Source of the DNA: Diplolepis rosae
Taxonomy: Eukaryota > Arthropoda > Insecta > Hymenoptera > Diplolepididae
DNA: 64,000 bases
Direction of reading: 5' to 3'
NCBI GenBank assembly: GCA_030998225.1
Contig: JAPYXD010000608.1
Location: 3,812,501-3,876,500 of the forward strand
This document shows positions 44,816 through 57,309 of the stretch, piece after piece (position 1 is the stretch's first letter; each line of letters starts with the position of its first letter). Under the pieces are notes generated by a model. It was not told where the DNA came from. It saw nothing but the letters and a program-made list of their open reading frames with translations, and did no database searches. The translations under genes were made by a program, and so were the position numbers.

Positions 44816-45592
44816 ATGGAAGTTCAAAAGTTGATAAGCGACATTTTTTTCAAAATTGATTTTTTTTTTCGTTTTTGTAATCCACAATCAAATACCAAGA
44901 TAGGATAATTATTGCCGATTATTATCGCGTTCTAATGTATAAAAAATAATGGTTCATTTCGCACTTTTGATAACTCCATTCGTATCAAGACTGTTGTTTA
45001 CATCTAATTTTTTTTCGCGCGCTCCATTTTGCGTTAAAAAAAGTAGTGCAAAAGTAAAAAAATCAAAAAAATGCAATGTAAGTATTGTTGGCGGATTATT
45101 ACTCTACTTGTAGCCCATTTCACTTATTTTCTAATCCTTATAACAATGGAATTATCGATTAATCAGATTCCTGATTGAAGTATCAATTAATCAGGTTTCT
45201 GATAAATCGGATTTCTAACGAATCGATTATTCCGGAATCTGATGAATCGAAAATCCCATGAAGCAATAATTAACCACAAACTGGGAGTTATGATCGAACA
45301 CATATACGGAAAAAAAGTGCAACTGTGACAGATAAGTTAATCCTTGTTACAGCTAAACATTGAGATAGAATCGAACAAGTGGATGTAAGAAGATCTTTGA
45401 ATCAGCTAAAGTGATTATCTTTGACCAATTTAACGGTCTCAACGATATCATTTGTTCGATCCAGACATTATAGTATAGCTGGAACAGACATATAAGAAAT
45501 AACTGCTATATGATAACAAATATAGCGAAAGTAACGTGGAACAAAAGTTTGAGGTTAATTTAGACCTTTAAAAACTTTAAAAGTATTGTATT
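44816..45592. other. No feature recognised
   Basis: A+T-rich. 45155-45250 has a few short AATCAGATTCCTGAT-like repeats. Confidence 0.5.
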
Positions 45593-45598
45593 AAATAA

Positions 45599-46559
45599 TG
45601 TGGGAGTGAGGGTTAATAAAAACTGAATAGTTATAATTAATTTCATTTAATAAAACACAATTCCATTACACCAGAAAATTCGTCGTGCTCAGTCAAGTGT
45701 ACAAAACCGAACTGCCCTGACCCTCTGGACTGCTGGGGGTCTGATCCCTCAGTACCCCTCTCTCTTCTGAACCGTCTACCGTGGCGAATTTACTACCTGC
45801 ACGCAATAAAAAATATTCTTCTCGTTATTCGGAAGCTTCTTAAAACGTAGCTTGCTTTCTCCTTGGTAAGAGGGGAAGTACCTGGGCTAGGTGGACACCT
45901 TTCTTCTACACGCAGGTAGCTCTTTTCCCCCTCTCTTTCGGCTGCTTTCCTCACAAGCTTCTGTGTGCTTCCTTTCGGCGTCGTTTGCTTCTGTTCTCGT
46001 TCTCTGAGTTTGTTTTCTTGATTTTCCTTCTTAGGATTGGCTGTTGTAGAACGCGTATCCACCATACCACTTTATATTCTTCTTTATCACTTCGTTACTT
46101 CTTCGTTGCTTCGTGTCCGGCGTAGCGTCGTCCTTCGTCTTTGCTTCGTACATCGTTGTGGTGGTAAGCGTTGTTTTCACTAATTCAACATCCCGTCTTA
46201 TGGAAACCCAAAAATCACTTCTTTTCCACTTAATGCAATTCATAAACACCGTTGCATATGATTTTCCACTGACATCAAGCACATTACAACACTTTTGTTC
46301 TGTCTGATGCAACTTCACTTCATCGCGTCCTTTCAAGTAGCGTCGCGTCATCTGAGTCTTCTTGCTATTGTTTTAAAAGAACATCGTCTCTACTCAATTT
46401 ATTATTGTTTTGACCCTCATCCCGGACGAGCCTCCAAAAATTGTGGGAGTGAGGGTTAATAAAAACTGAATAGTTACCATTAATTTCATTTGATAAAACA
46501 CAAATCCATTATACCAGAAAATTCATCGTGCTCAGTCAAGCGTACAAAACCGAACTGCA
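45599..46559 (-). mobile_element. TRIM-like miniature LTR retrotransposon
   Basis: Direct repeats of 118 bp (45599-45716 and 46442-46559) enclose 725 bp. In minus orientation the 46442-46559 LTR runs TGCAGTTCGG...CTCCCACA (TG...CA). It is followed by GGAGGCTCGTCCGGGAT, close to the tRNA-Pro-type primer site of murine leukaemia virus-like elements. AAATAA flanks both sides (45593-45598 and 46560-46565) as a target duplication. The inside has no pol. The interior is more G+C-rich than the flanks. Confidence 0.85.
45793..46065 (-). CDS. Short ORF inside the TRIM-like element
   Basis: The frame holds 90 codons; its first Met at 46065 is followed by VDTRSTTANPKKENQENK. It is highly charged, with no recognised domain. 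A start like MVDTRS resembles many LTR-element gag N-termini, so it may be a gag remnant. A further open frame upstream (46351-46031) is not recognised. Confidence 0.35.
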   Translation of the reverse strand: MVDTRSTTANPKKENQENKLREREQKQTTPKGSTQKLVRKAAEREGEKSYLRVEERCPPSPGTSPLTKEKASYVLRSFRITRRIFFIACR

Positions 46560-46966
46560 AAATAAACATTCAAAATGTTTTTATCCTTAATCTACGTTGA
46601 AAATAACGTTAACTGGTAATTGAAATATGCAATAATTTTATTTATTTACGCTAAAAATTAAACAAACATAATACCTGTCATTGAAGGCAGTGCAGTGGTT
46701 CATCACTTTCCATACTTCACCGTCAGGATTGACCGGATTGACTATTTGTTAGAGTGAGATGAAAGTATAGTTGTGTCTCACTCCAACCAATGGTCAACTT
46801 TAACGGAGACGTCCCACAAAAGGTGAACCACTGCACTGCCTTCAATGACAGGTATTATGTTTTTTTAATTTTTAGCCTAAATAAATAAAATTATTGCATA
46901 TTTCAATTACCAGTTAACGTTATTTTTAACGTAGAATAAGGATAAAAACATTTCGAATGTTTATTT
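46560..46966. repeat. Foldback element with about 150-bp arms
   Basis: AAATAAACATTCAAAATG (46560) pairs with CATTTCGAATGTTTATTT (46949-46966). Complementarity continues through AACGTTAACTGGTAATTGAA and AAGGCAGTGCAGTGGTTCA to a centre near 46765, where GAGTGAGA/TCTCACTC also pair. The TRIM inserted exactly at its left edge. Non-coding. Confidence 0.85.
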
Positions 46967-46984
46967 TGCCTCATTCATGAGTTA

Positions 46985-47060
46985 TAATGCTACTTTACGA
47001 TAGCTTTACGATAGCTTTACGCTACATCGTAAAGCTATGGTTCAGCTAGTTCGCTAGGGT
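46985..47060. repeat. Small palindromic element, ATAGCTTTACG arms
   Basis: ATAGCTTTACG and CGTAAAGCTAT form a hairpin, preceded by direct repeats of TTTACGATAGC and followed by GTTCAGC..TTCGCTA. Its layout resembles 40487-40565. Confidence 0.55.
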
Positions 47061-47214
47061 GTGTTTATCTAATAATGGATTGAAAATAGTTCGTGCAAAA
47101 ATATATCTTAGTTCAAATAATGAGAAATAGTAGAAAAGCAACAAATCTCGCTTCTGAATTTGATTTAGTTACAACAGCGATATTAACTTTCATGATCCCA
47201 GACGAACAAATTGC

Positions 47215-47425
47215 TACAATGAGAATTTGTATTGCCATTCCATCTGAATCTTTCGTTAATTTTAAGGTATAAAAACTATACTCAATTTAGCGAAAAAAGT
47301 AATTTTTTGACAAATGCTATTTTAGTCTAACACTTTATACAATGTAACTGAAAGTTACACATAATCTAGTTACATATTCAATTCTTGATTTGTTCGGTCG
47401 CCTAGTCCAATCTTTTTTCCGTGTA
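47215..47425 (+). repeat. Dispersed repeat, copy 2 (partner 43918-44165)
   Basis: See the partner entry; ends with TCTTTTTTCCGTGT against ATTATTTTCCGTGT in the partner. Confidence 0.75.
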
Positions 47426-47585
47426 GCAGCGAAATAATCAATTATTGCCGCTTGGAGATATCAAGTTTTGAACTGCCAATACCTGTGGACTTATCATCGG
47501 AAATAACTTAATCGCGTGTATCTTTATAACAACAACACATATATGTCTAAAACTTCAGGGCATAATCAACGTTTTCGTGAATACA

Positions 47586-47890
47586 ACCTTACCGAAAAAA
47601 TTTCGTCCGGAAAGCAGAAGAAATAATGCGTTTCTATGATTCTTGGGTTGCTAAATCCAGATCCAACCTCAGAATTGCTCCATCACCTCAGGTTTTTTAA
47701 ATTTCCTAATTGTGCATAGAATGACCCCTAATATAGTGAAAAATGCTGTATTTTGAACTTTTAGGTCAGGAAATTTAAGAAACCTAAGGTGATGGAGCAA
47801 TTCTGAGGTTGAATCTGGATTTAGCAACCCAAGAAACATAGAAGCGCATTATTTCTTCTTCTTTCCGGACGTACTTTTTTTCGGTAAGGT
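47586..47890. repeat. Foldback element with about 125-bp arms
   Basis: ACCTTACCGAAAAAATTTCG at the left end pairs with TTTTTTTCGGTAAGGT at the right. Arms contain GGTTGCTAAATCCAGATCC and GGTGATGGAGCAATTCTGAG complements. The loop is about 55 bp. Non-coding. Confidence 0.88.
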
Positions 47891-48552
47891 AATCATGTAA
47901 TTTATTAAAAATTTACTGAAATGTATAGAAAATCGAGCGCGAAGCATGAGTGTCATGATGAGAATGTGTTCCTTAAGGCCAATAGAGCCTTAAGTAAATT
48001 GAATTTCCTGTTTCACTTAAACTGAAAAAGAAATTTAGAGCATTTGAGAAAATGAGTAATTTACATCATCTTTAATATTATAAAATTGGTTTGAGCTTCA
48101 GTATTAAATTATAAGAAATAAACTTAAATTTTTTGATCATTTGCAAGCGGCAGATATTTTTTCAATTTCAATTAATGGTATTTGTTATTACTTCGTAAAT
48201 CGTGTGTTAAATAATGTTGAATAGTTTTTTCCTTTAAAGGTGAGGGGATTTAATCCGAGAAATTTTCAAGATTCTGAAGATTGCATATAATATAATATAA
48301 TGCATTTAATATAATAAATTTTTTTCTTAGCAATGTCGTTTCGCGTACCGGGTTGCATTACCTCTCTGGCTTAGATCAATTTGACAAGTTCGTCTCACTC
48401 GCACATTTTCCCGTGAGCAAGAAGAGGATCACTGCGCACTTGCGCACTCCTTTCCATTACTTCCAACTTACAAGCCGGGCACTTACCGTGCCGTTGCTCC
48501 TGCCAGATTCGGAAAAGTTTCCCATGGCAGTTTGGTCTCCTTATTATTCCTT

Positions 48553-48792
48553 CGTGTAGATTCTTTGTAGTCTGATATAAAATATGACGATTGAATCAAA
48601 ATGGCTGGATCATTGATTCGGAAGTTATGGGATTTTGAAGAGCCTCGCGCAATCCGGGCGCTTCCACACGCGGTGAGCGTTTACCTTTACTTTTAGGGCT
48701 CTTCAAAATTCCATAACTTCCGAATCAATGATCCAGCCATTTTGATTCAATAGTCATATTTTATAACAGACTTCAAAGAATCTAAATCCACG
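48553..48792. repeat. Foldback element with about 95-bp arms
   Basis: The left arm contains TTGAATCAAAATGGCTGGAT and CATTGATTCGGAAGTTATGG. The right arm is the complement, down to GACTTCAAAGAATCTA. The loop of about 50 bp is GC-rich (CTCGCGCAATCCGGGCGCTT). Confidence 0.88.
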
Positions 48793-49264
48793 AAAAAAAA
48801 AAATTCGAAAGGGGCCAAATTTGGAAAAAAACGATTTTGCGTTTACTTCTTTACTTTTGTATGTTAAAAAATATTTAGAAAATTAGAAAAATTGTTAAAA
48901 TGTTAAAAAAATTAGAAAAAAAGAAGTTAACAGACGTGCTTTATTGTCTTTTGTTACGTTTTCCAATTTTTTAGAAAGATACTTTGTAAATTAAAAAATT
49001 TATTTTACATGAAAGAATGTATAATTTAGTCACGTGGTCCAATTGATCCATAGCCTCAAACACGGAACTGAAAACATGTCATTGCAGCCGTGAAAACAGA
49101 AATTTCCACCGTTTGTATATCAATATTCCAGTAGACGGATGGAGTAAAGATGATGCAACTCTTTTCTCCTGAACTGAAAAATGTGTTATGTCCCCGAGAT
49201 ATTTTACGAAAAAAATAGATGATGAAATAAACTTTCGAATTAATTAGATATTGGGGATGTAAGT

Positions 49265-49408
49265 GAAACGAAGTTTCCCAATCTTCCGCGATGAATTAAC
49301 TCAATTGATGGTTTAAAAAACGATTACGGCCTCCTTTTCTTTGAATTTTTTATGCTTCAATCGATAGGGCAAACCTCTACGAGAAGAGAAAGAATCGTAT
49401 AAAAACGT
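49265..49408 (+). repeat. Dispersed repeat (three copies), copy 1
   Basis: GATGAATTAACTCAATTGAT, CGTCCTCC-like and CAATCGATAG recur in order at 50788-50980 and 53105-53290. This is the shortest copy. Confidence 0.7.
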
Positions 49409-49917
49409 TCGGAAGAAACAGGAGAGCAAGATATTCGAACATGATCAATGAAATGGCAACGAAGTTTTAACACTTGAAAAAATACTTAACTGAAGCCTTC
49501 AATAGTTATAAGAAGCATAATCTGCAGATAAAAAAACAGGAAACTATCTTACATTGGTCCACTACAAAACGTAATATGTCAGAAATATGTTTTGTGAAAA
49601 GAATGAATGCTAAAAAACTTTAGAATGAATGAGATGTTAGCAATATGAGTAAAAATAAAATCATTCAACATGATTTGACCAGATTTCAGTATGAACAAAT
49701 CATTCATTTTACCTTTTTACAGATAATAAATTTAATTTTTTTGGTATTATAAACTGAAACTTTATTGTCAGCAATGAGAGATTTATAGTTTATTCTGCTT
49801 AAAAAATCGAACACATACTCAAAAATGTTCAAGTGATGTATTTATTTGTTTACCTTGCTTAAATAATGAATGATTTTTATTGAAGAGCAGTATTTATACA
49901 GTGAGTGGCCATCAATG

Positions 49918-50224
49918 TACACGCAGAGAAAACATCAGTAAAATTTACAGGAAGTTCGGTACTTATTTGGACAACATGACTTTTCAGTAAATTTTACTAG
50001 AAGTTGAGTTTAATTAACAGATTTTCTGTACGTTTCACTCAGCGTCCAGTAAAATCTACTGAATACGAAAAAATTCGAGTTAAGTTGATGGTACTGTACG
50101 CTAAGTGAATTGTACGGAAAATCTGTTCACTGAACTGGACTTCTTGTAAAATTTACTAAAAAGTCATGTTGTCCAAATAAGTACCGAACTTCCTGTAAAT
50201 TTTACTGATCTTTTTCTGCGTGTA
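49918..50224. repeat. Foldback element with terminal TACACGCAGA
   Basis: TACACGCAGAGAAAACATCA pairs with the right end CTTTTTCTGCGTGTA. Arms of about 130 bp contain AGTAAAATTTACAGGAAGTT and TACTTATTTGGACAACATGA complements. TA at each edge would fit a Tc1/mariner-type miniature element. Confidence 0.88.
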
Positions 50225-50787
50225 AGATGTATGGATGATATTGCCAACAAAATCGTAACATATATACGGAAAAATGGTAAAATGATGAATTCGTTTATTA
50301 AATTTATTTACATGACGAACAATCGTTATTGGAAACCACCGTATTCATGGCAGAAGACGGTTAGGGAGAGATTCATGACTGATTCTGCTGAAGAAACGAA
50401 CCTTTATACTGAAAAATAGCGGAATTTTGCACTTGTTCACTAAATTTGTTTGAATAATGGATGATTTTTATCAAAAAGTACAATATTTATAGTAAATGAC
50501 CATAAGTGTAAGATTTCCTGTTGATTATTATAGAAAAACGAAACTTATCCACAAAAAATGTCTATATGTTGCATATGTTTATAAAATTTGTTTAAATAAT
50601 ACAAAATAGTTATAATAATACAAAATTGACATTACATTACACTAGAAGGATAATAGCACTTGATACTACTAGAAAAAGCAAAATATTTCTATTGCAAAAC
50701 GGCCTGATTAGAACTTAATGTTTAACAAAAAGAATAGCTAGTGAAACAGACTGCGGATCGAATCAGATGTCGGCGATATGACAGATA

Positions 50788-50980
50788 CAAAATTTCTGAA
50801 TCTTTAGCAATGAATTAACTCAGTAGACGGTCAAAAAAACCGTCACGTCCTCCTATTTTTCGAATTATTAAACCTCCAGTCGATAGATTGGATAGATAGG
50901 ATAGATTTACGAAGAGTAAAAATCGTATAAGAAAGCTCGCATTGAATGGGAAGTTGGTTTTTTAAGCATAAAAAAATCAA
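50788..50980 (+). repeat. Dispersed repeat (three copies), copy 2
   Basis: Shares GCAATGAATTAACTCAGTAG and GGGAAGTTGGTTTTTTAAGC with copy 3. It runs almost directly into the repeat at 51017. Confidence 0.75.
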
Positions 50981-51016
50981 ATTTTCTAAAAATAAGTTTC
51001 TACTTAAATGCTCAAT

Positions 51017-51530
51017 TACTCCATGGAGAAAAATAGTTGATGTAATGTTACTCAACTTCCGATCAAATTTGGGACGTAAGGACAAGTTAGAAGTTATTTA
51101 GTATCACTGTATTTATCTGTGATGTATTAAATGTTTAAGAATGAATCAAAGTTGAGTTAAATTCAGAAGTGTAGGGTGAAGTTTAAAAGCGTGCATTAAA
51201 AGTTTTTAAATATATATATTATTACGCGTAGAATAATTATAAAAAACCAGTCTTTTCTTAAATCACAAAAATAGTAGAGCTTTCCCTTCATTCTACTCTA
51301 CGTTTTAATCGAGAGTTGAGTAAACCGTGAATCGCAAGATTTATTCCAATAGCTATATCTATTCACGCAGAAACGAATGAAAATAATCTGCGCCTTGGGC
51401 ACACATAAAAAATTTTTAATTTGAAAAACGTCTTAAATTTTCAGCACACTGATATTCCAAGTTATTATATTTAATAATCAAAAGCAATTAAAAACATACA
51501 AAATACAATTACAGTTTATTTTAGTACTCT
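51017..51530 (+). repeat. Dispersed repeat, copy B (partner 43438-43860)
   Basis: See copy A. It starts GGAGAAAAATAGTTGATGTA. Confidence 0.75.
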
Positions 51531-51853
51531 CTAAATAAATCCAAAATAGTGGATTCCACTTATAAACTAGTGATTTTAAAAATTATCGTACTGCAGTCGT
51601 GTTTGATTGTGTTTTGTTTGTTCGAAGCTTTCGTATAAATGCTTCACAGTGTTAACCACTATTTATTTTTATTTATTTAAAAGTTTCACATAATACGACT
51701 GAATGGTGTGAATGTATTTGAACGCTGTTTATGTACATATGTATGTATCGGATGACTAATGGTAGGCTCGAGGTAAGAATTTTTTTTTATTTAAGAGAAC
51801 CATACCATTGCGAGTTAAAATAATACGCCCGATGTTCATTTTACTGAACTACA

Positions 51854-52464
51854 CACTGAGAAAACTGGAGTGTCAAACTTTGAGTGTCAAAATGTAGATA
51901 GTCAGTCTGAACTTCTAGATAGTAGAACACTCTTTCCGAAATTTTTTCTTTTTGTTCAGGGAGACACTCATTTGATATTCTGCTTAACTGTTACCAGAGT
52001 GTCAGAATCACTATAAAGAGTGTCGATTGGTGAAATACGCGCGAAAATTGTAATGTCACGTGGGTTCGCCTATTTTTCCTCCAATATCACCAGCGTGGAC
52101 TCTAACCTCATTGCCGGTTTCGCGTCCTTTACATGTTAAAGTGTCACGAGGGTTATTTTTGCCAACTAATTGGCGAGTACCTATTTCACTTGCTATAATA
52201 ACATAATAATTGTGAAAGCTTAAACGTAATAGTTTTGAGGTTAGCCATAGAAGTAGATTATAGTCTATTTTTCCCTCTTCGATAATCTATTTTTCTCTCT
52301 GCGATGATCAACTTTTCCCTCTAAAGTATTCAAGTTGACCATCTTATTTTGACAATTCACAGGTAATAAGTTACACTATCTAGAAGGCTGTCCTATAGTT
52401 TAACCTCAAATATAGTCTGCTTCACCCTCCAAATGTTTAGGTTGACACTCCAGTTTTCTCAGTG
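51854..52464. mobile_element. Miniature DNA transposon with CACTGAGAAAACTGGAGTGT inverted repeats
   Basis: The left end CACTGAGAAAACTGGAGTGT CAA is mirrored at the right end (TTGACACTCCAGTTTTCTCAGTG), a perfect 23-bp inverted repeat bounding 611 bp. Internal GAGTGTC words recur. There is no transposase frame, and the target duplication is unclear (CA on both sides at most). CACTG ends recall the CACTA element at 5968 but the rest differs. Confidence 0.82.
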
Positions 52465-52530
52465 CAGTTTGCAGCTCCTCAAGCGTCGGTGATATGCTAA
52501 TACATTTCATGTTGATCCACTGACTATCTC

Positions 52531-52684
52531 CTATGTAACGCCTACTGTTATTCACTTTGGGTGAATTAGGTATTTATCAAATTCATTTTACACGACTAGG
52601 ATTTAATAAATGTTCAAATTTCCTTATGTCCCAAGTTTAATCGCCAGAGTTGAGTAAAATTACCTCAACTATTTTTCTCCATGT
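52531..52684 (-). repeat. Dispersed repeat sharing the ACATGGAGAAAAATAG end
   Basis: Partner of 1738-1892. Confidence 0.75.
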
Positions 52685-52724
52685 CCAAATTAAACTTAAT
52701 TTCTCATTCGTAAATTATTATCAG

Positions 52725-52930
52725 GGATAATAAAGCGATGTTTTAGCTTTATATTGCATTTAAAAAATTACCACTAGGAATGCATAGAAGTTGAGATTTC
52801 GCTGTTTTCGTAGTTGCATAAATTCGTCTAACTTGCCAGTAATTGAACTTTTTGAGCGCAAGCTATGAGACAAATCGTCTTATGATTTTCGTCGCCCAGC
52901 TCGAAATCGAACCCCAAAGCAGGCAGTAGA
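52725..52930 (+). repeat. Dispersed repeat, copy 1 (partner 53510-53715)
   Basis: AGGGATAATAAAG, GAAGTTGAGA, AATTCGT, GAGACAAATCGT and CCCAAAGCAGGCAGTAG recur in order, diverged, at 53510-53715. Confidence 0.6.
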
Positions 52931-53104
52931 TCCAAATAATAGAGTCGACAAACCGTACAGCATCTTGGAGAAGAAAATGAGTGCCAAATTAATAAAATTG
53001 AGTATGTTGTAATTGTGCTTTTTTTTGGGCCATTATTCTTAATAAGTGCATCAATTCGTCATGGCATACATAAAACCCCATGCATTCCAATATGTTACGA
53101 TGGA

Positions 53105-53290
53105 CACGAAATTTCCCAATCATAAGCAATGAATTAACTCAGTAGACGGTCGAAATCCATAACGTCCTCCTATTTTTCAACTTCAAAACCTCCAATCGAT
53201 AGAGAAAACCTTTACGAAGAGAAAAAATCATATAAGGAAGCTCGCTTTGAATAGGAAGTTGGTTTCTTGAACATAAAAAAAATGATATTG
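53105..53290 (+). repeat. Dispersed repeat (three copies), copy 3
   Basis: See 49265 and 50788. It ends near TTCTTGAACATAAAAAAAAT. Confidence 0.75.
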
Positions 53291-53509
53291 AAGTTTGAGA
53301 TGTCTAAGACCCAAACTTGTGATGAATTATTGGACGGTAAATAAAGAAGAAACCCATCCTTAAACAAGGTAACGAAGGAAGACAATGGAAACAAATAATA
53401 GCCTTATGAATCAAGGGACTTTTTTAATCGACTACATCAAAAAAACGCAATGAATGCAACCTTTATAAACCGCTCAATGCGTTTTAAATTGATTGGAAAT
53501 GAACAGGGA

Positions 53510-53715
53510 TAATAAAGAGGTATTTTATCTTCAGATTGCGGGATTAATGAACCGCTAGAAATAAATGGAAGTTGAGAAATCACTATTCTTGCGGGTACGC
53601 GAATTCGTTTCACTTTCCAGAAGTCGACATTTCAAAGAGCAAACTTGAGACGAATCGTTACAAGATAGATATTTGCCACCTCGAAATTTATTCCCAAAAC
53701 AGATAGCCGACTACA
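53510..53715 (+). repeat. Dispersed repeat, copy 2 (partner 52725-52930)
   Basis: See the partner entry. Confidence 0.6.
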
Positions 53716-54248
53716 ACAATGAAGGCAATGAATTTAACCTCTATAAGCTGCTCGAGCGGCGTAACCTCATTTCGAATAAAAATCACCAGTAGTGCTATTT
53801 TGTTGAAATTACATATGTCGCTTAGTGACATGACGTGCTTTCTTATTTGCAAAAGTTTCATTACAGGTAACTATTTCAGAAAACAGGGGTGCTCCGCGTA
53901 AGCGGTTGATGGAGGCTGCATTTATTGCGTTTATTACTGTAGTCGATTACCTGCTGTGAGGATGATTCGTGATCAGTTTTAAAGGTTTTATACAGCTAAA
54001 TTTTATTTCAAACTGAGGAACAAGAGTCCCTCGGTTTATAGGGGTATTTTTTATTGCTTCTATTGTCTTTCCACGTTACCTGGTCTAGAGATCAATTTCG
54101 CCTCTCAAAAGAATTCTCTACGTAATATTTAGTCTAACAATTCGTCACAAGTTTGGGTCTTAGTCGTCATGAGTAGAATTAAAAAATCCCACTTATACAC
54201 GGAAAAAAATTTGGTAGAGACGCTGTACTACCTTTGGTGCTCCTGCGT

Positions 54249-55657
54249 CACTATAGGCACCGTGCGTGACTGCAGCGCCATAGCATGAGTGAACTAAAGG
54301 AGGCTGTTAGAGAACTTTTACAATGTATTATAATGGGACTTCGTTATAAAAATGTTTATTATCAATAAAAAAACAAACAAAAAAACAATTTGATTGACTT
54401 TAAAATTCGATTGTTTTTCCTTGTGAAGTATTTGTGTGAAATCAGCAGTAAAAAGCAAGTATCTTCCATAATAAAAATGATATAGAAACCTGTAAATATA
54501 AGGTTAAGGTAGTTGTCGTGCCAAAAATCAGTCTCTGGAAAAAGAAGTTTTTCTATGATTTCAAGACTGGAAATTATATTATCAGCCGTGTCATATGTAA
54601 GGAAAGACACTCTTTTTAATGAAAAAATTTAAAAATTACGAAAAATAATTTTTTAATAATGTTTTTTGTAATAGGATTTTTCCTTACTATCGCTTCTTAC
54701 CAATTTTTTAAAAATGATTGAAGTTTCTTAAATCATTGCTTATTTTTTCGGGGAAAATATTCTCTACAACTTCACCGTTTCCAATTTTTGAAAATAAATT
54801 CTTTAATGGCTGAAATAATTAAAAATCAATTTTCCAAAACAAAATTTTTATAAACAAATTGCTGTATTTGATAATAATTGATTTATTTTCAAAAATTGGA
54901 AACGGTTAAGTTGTAGAGAATATTTCCCCCGAAAAAATAAGCTATGATTTAAGAAACTTCAATCATTTTCAAAAAATTGGTAAGAAGCGATAGTAAAGAA
55001 ATATCCTATTATAAAAAACATTATTAAAATATTATTTTTCGTAATTTTTAAATTTTTTCATTAAAAAGAGTGTCTTTTCTTACATATGACATGGCTGATA
55101 ATATAATTCTCAATCTTGAAATCATAGAAAAACTTCTATTTCCAGAGACTGTTTTTTGGCATGACGACTACCTTAAGTTAATGACAGATCAAAACAGACT
55201 AGAAAAATAATAAAGAATTAAATTGTAATTTCATGATGACACTTTTAGGTACTTGTTGAGTAAATAAATATTAATTGTTTATTTTCAGATTCAAATTCAT
55301 CATGGATATAATTATTAAAACAGGTTTTCAATCAATTAAACATACAATAGAATTTCAACCACAAGCCTTCTCACTGCAGCTACCCACTTATTCCTTTGAT
55401 TTATTTTCCATTTAGACGTTGGAAATTTATAAAATTTACACTCACTTTTCCTGCTTGTATTTTTACAATTCACAACACAACAATTTCGGTGGCTCATTTC
55501 AGCTATATTTTTTTAATTAAAACAAAATTTAGATTTGCACATGTATTTTGATTGCTCGGAAATATAAAACAGCCTCCTTTAACGCCTAAATTATCCACTT
55601 CGTGCGCTGGCGTCGATTTAACTCTCCCTACCATGACTTCGCACGGTGCCTATACTG
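54249..55657. repeat. Nested double foldback
   Basis: Outer arms: CACTATAGGCACCGTGCG (54249-54266) pairs with 55640-55657 (one mismatch), and AAAGGAGGCTGTT (54297-54309) pairs with 55568-55580. Inner foldback: about 54503-54802 is complementary to about 54884-55177 (ends GTTAAGGTAGTTGTCGTGCC), with few mismatches. The two layers are separated by unpaired sequence. Non-coding. Confidence 0.82.
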
Positions 55658-56020
55658 GAGAGCAACTGCAGCGCTCTTCATAGGTTAGCAGCTTTAAATT
55701 TTTTTGAACTAACTGCAGAACTGCTCTCAATATTCCGATTCGATTCTCAAAAAAATCGATTTTTTGGTAGAACGATTTCGATTTTTGAATCGATTATTTG
55801 CTGTTCGATTTTCTTGAGAATCGATTCTTTACCCCCAGAATCGGAAGATCGATTCTCTTTCTTCCTTCTGGATTTTATCCTTTATCAGCAGTTACGACCC
55901 TATTGATAGAGGAAGAAAGCATGATCTCGTGGGTCATGTGGTATTTTCCATCTACATAGAAAGAAGATATTAAAGCACCCAAGGCAGCCATATTCATTGA
56001 CCTAATTAAACCACGTGTTG

Positions 56021-56169
56021 AGGTGTCGTTCCATGTGAGCACAAAGTGCAAAGCAGAAAACGAACTACCAATTACAGAAAAGCTTAAGATTTCTTTCTTC
56101 TTAAAGGTGTTATGTAATTGGCTTTTCATTTTCTGTTTTGCACTTTGCGCTCACATAGAACGGCACCCT
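56021..56169. repeat. Inverted repeat with about 42-bp arms
   Basis: GGTGTCGTTCCATGTGAGCA and AAAGTGCAAAGCAGAAAACG pair with CGTTTT-like TTTTCTGTTTTGCACTTTGC and TCACATAGAACGGCACC. The loop is about 65 bp. Confidence 0.75.
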
Positions 56170-56598
56170 TATGTGAGCATCCGGCATTGTAAGCTGTTGT
56201 AAGCTACGCACAAAGCACAAGCGTGAAACGAGACAATGTAAAATGTAAAAAGTATTTCGAATCCGCAAAAAGTGTAAAATCCTAACAATGCTGAATATCG
56301 AAGCCGACTTTCACCTGCGCATTTTCAGCAGTTACTATTCTTACACTCTTTGTTAAAATTAGAATGCCAACTATAGGTAATGAATCTAAAAATTTTAAAA
56401 TTCTTAAAACTGATTTTGTTTATTTTCCGAATTCTGATCTGATATAAAATTTTCTTTTTTTCAGGTGTAAATGCAGAAGATATTAGTATTGCCTAATCAG
56501 TATTATTGCCAGTAGTGTAGAAAAAACAAATTTCTGATCTCAAAGAATGAAACATGCTTGTGTAACAAATGATTTGTTAAGCGTATCCCTGGCGAAAG

Positions 56599-57003
56599 TA
56601 TCGGATAGCAATTCATTCCGACCCAATAAAAACTATTCCTAAGCATTCCGATGTCTGTATCCGAGCCAATGCGAATCATTCCCAACCAATCTGAAAAACG
56701 TTTTGTATCTCGTTTGATGAAAAACGGTGAAAGATCGATCCGGCCTAATCCGCTTTAATCCAAAGCAACAATCCAAACCAATTCGAAACGAAATTTTGAA
56801 TTAGAATCAATCCGAATCGAAATTGTCGGATTGTTGCTTCAGATTGAATCGGATTAGGTCGGGTCGATTATTGACCGTTTTTAATCAAACGAGATACAAA
56901 TCGTTTTTCAGATTGGTTCGGAATGATTCGCATTCGCTCGGATACAGATATCGGGGTGAATCAGAATAGTTCTGATTGGCTCGGAATGAATTTCTATCCG
57001 ATA
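56599..57003. repeat. Foldback element with TATCGGATAG ends
   Basis: TATCGGATAGCAATTCATTC (56599) pairs with GAATGAATTTCTATCCGATA (56984-57003). Complementarity continues inward through TGTATCCGAGC and CAACCAATCTGAAAAACG to AGCAACAATCC near 56780. Sequence on both sides is rich in GAATCGATT words (55737-55860, 57180-57295). Confidence 0.85.
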
Positions 57004-57309
57004 TTTTTGATAGAGATATCGCTATTATGAATTTATAACTATGAGAAAATAAATATTTTTTACGAATAGATTCTTGGGCTCTCCTTTGGGAAAGACGACT
57101 AAACCAAGGATTGCAAAAGAAATAATTGAGTATCAACAAAAATATTTAGAAGAGAAATACAGTAGTTTAAAAAATTTGGATTTTTTACGATCGATTCTGG
57201 CAGAATCGATTCTTTTGTTTCGGTTTTTACGTGAATCGATTCTCTTTTATTCGGTTCAGATTCGATTCAAGAATCGATTATTTTTGAAGAATCGAACACC
57301 CCTAGCTGC

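Noticed and set aside
45238..45254. CTGATGAATCGAAAAT as a hammerhead core
   Set aside because: Only three bases separate the core words, too few for stem II.
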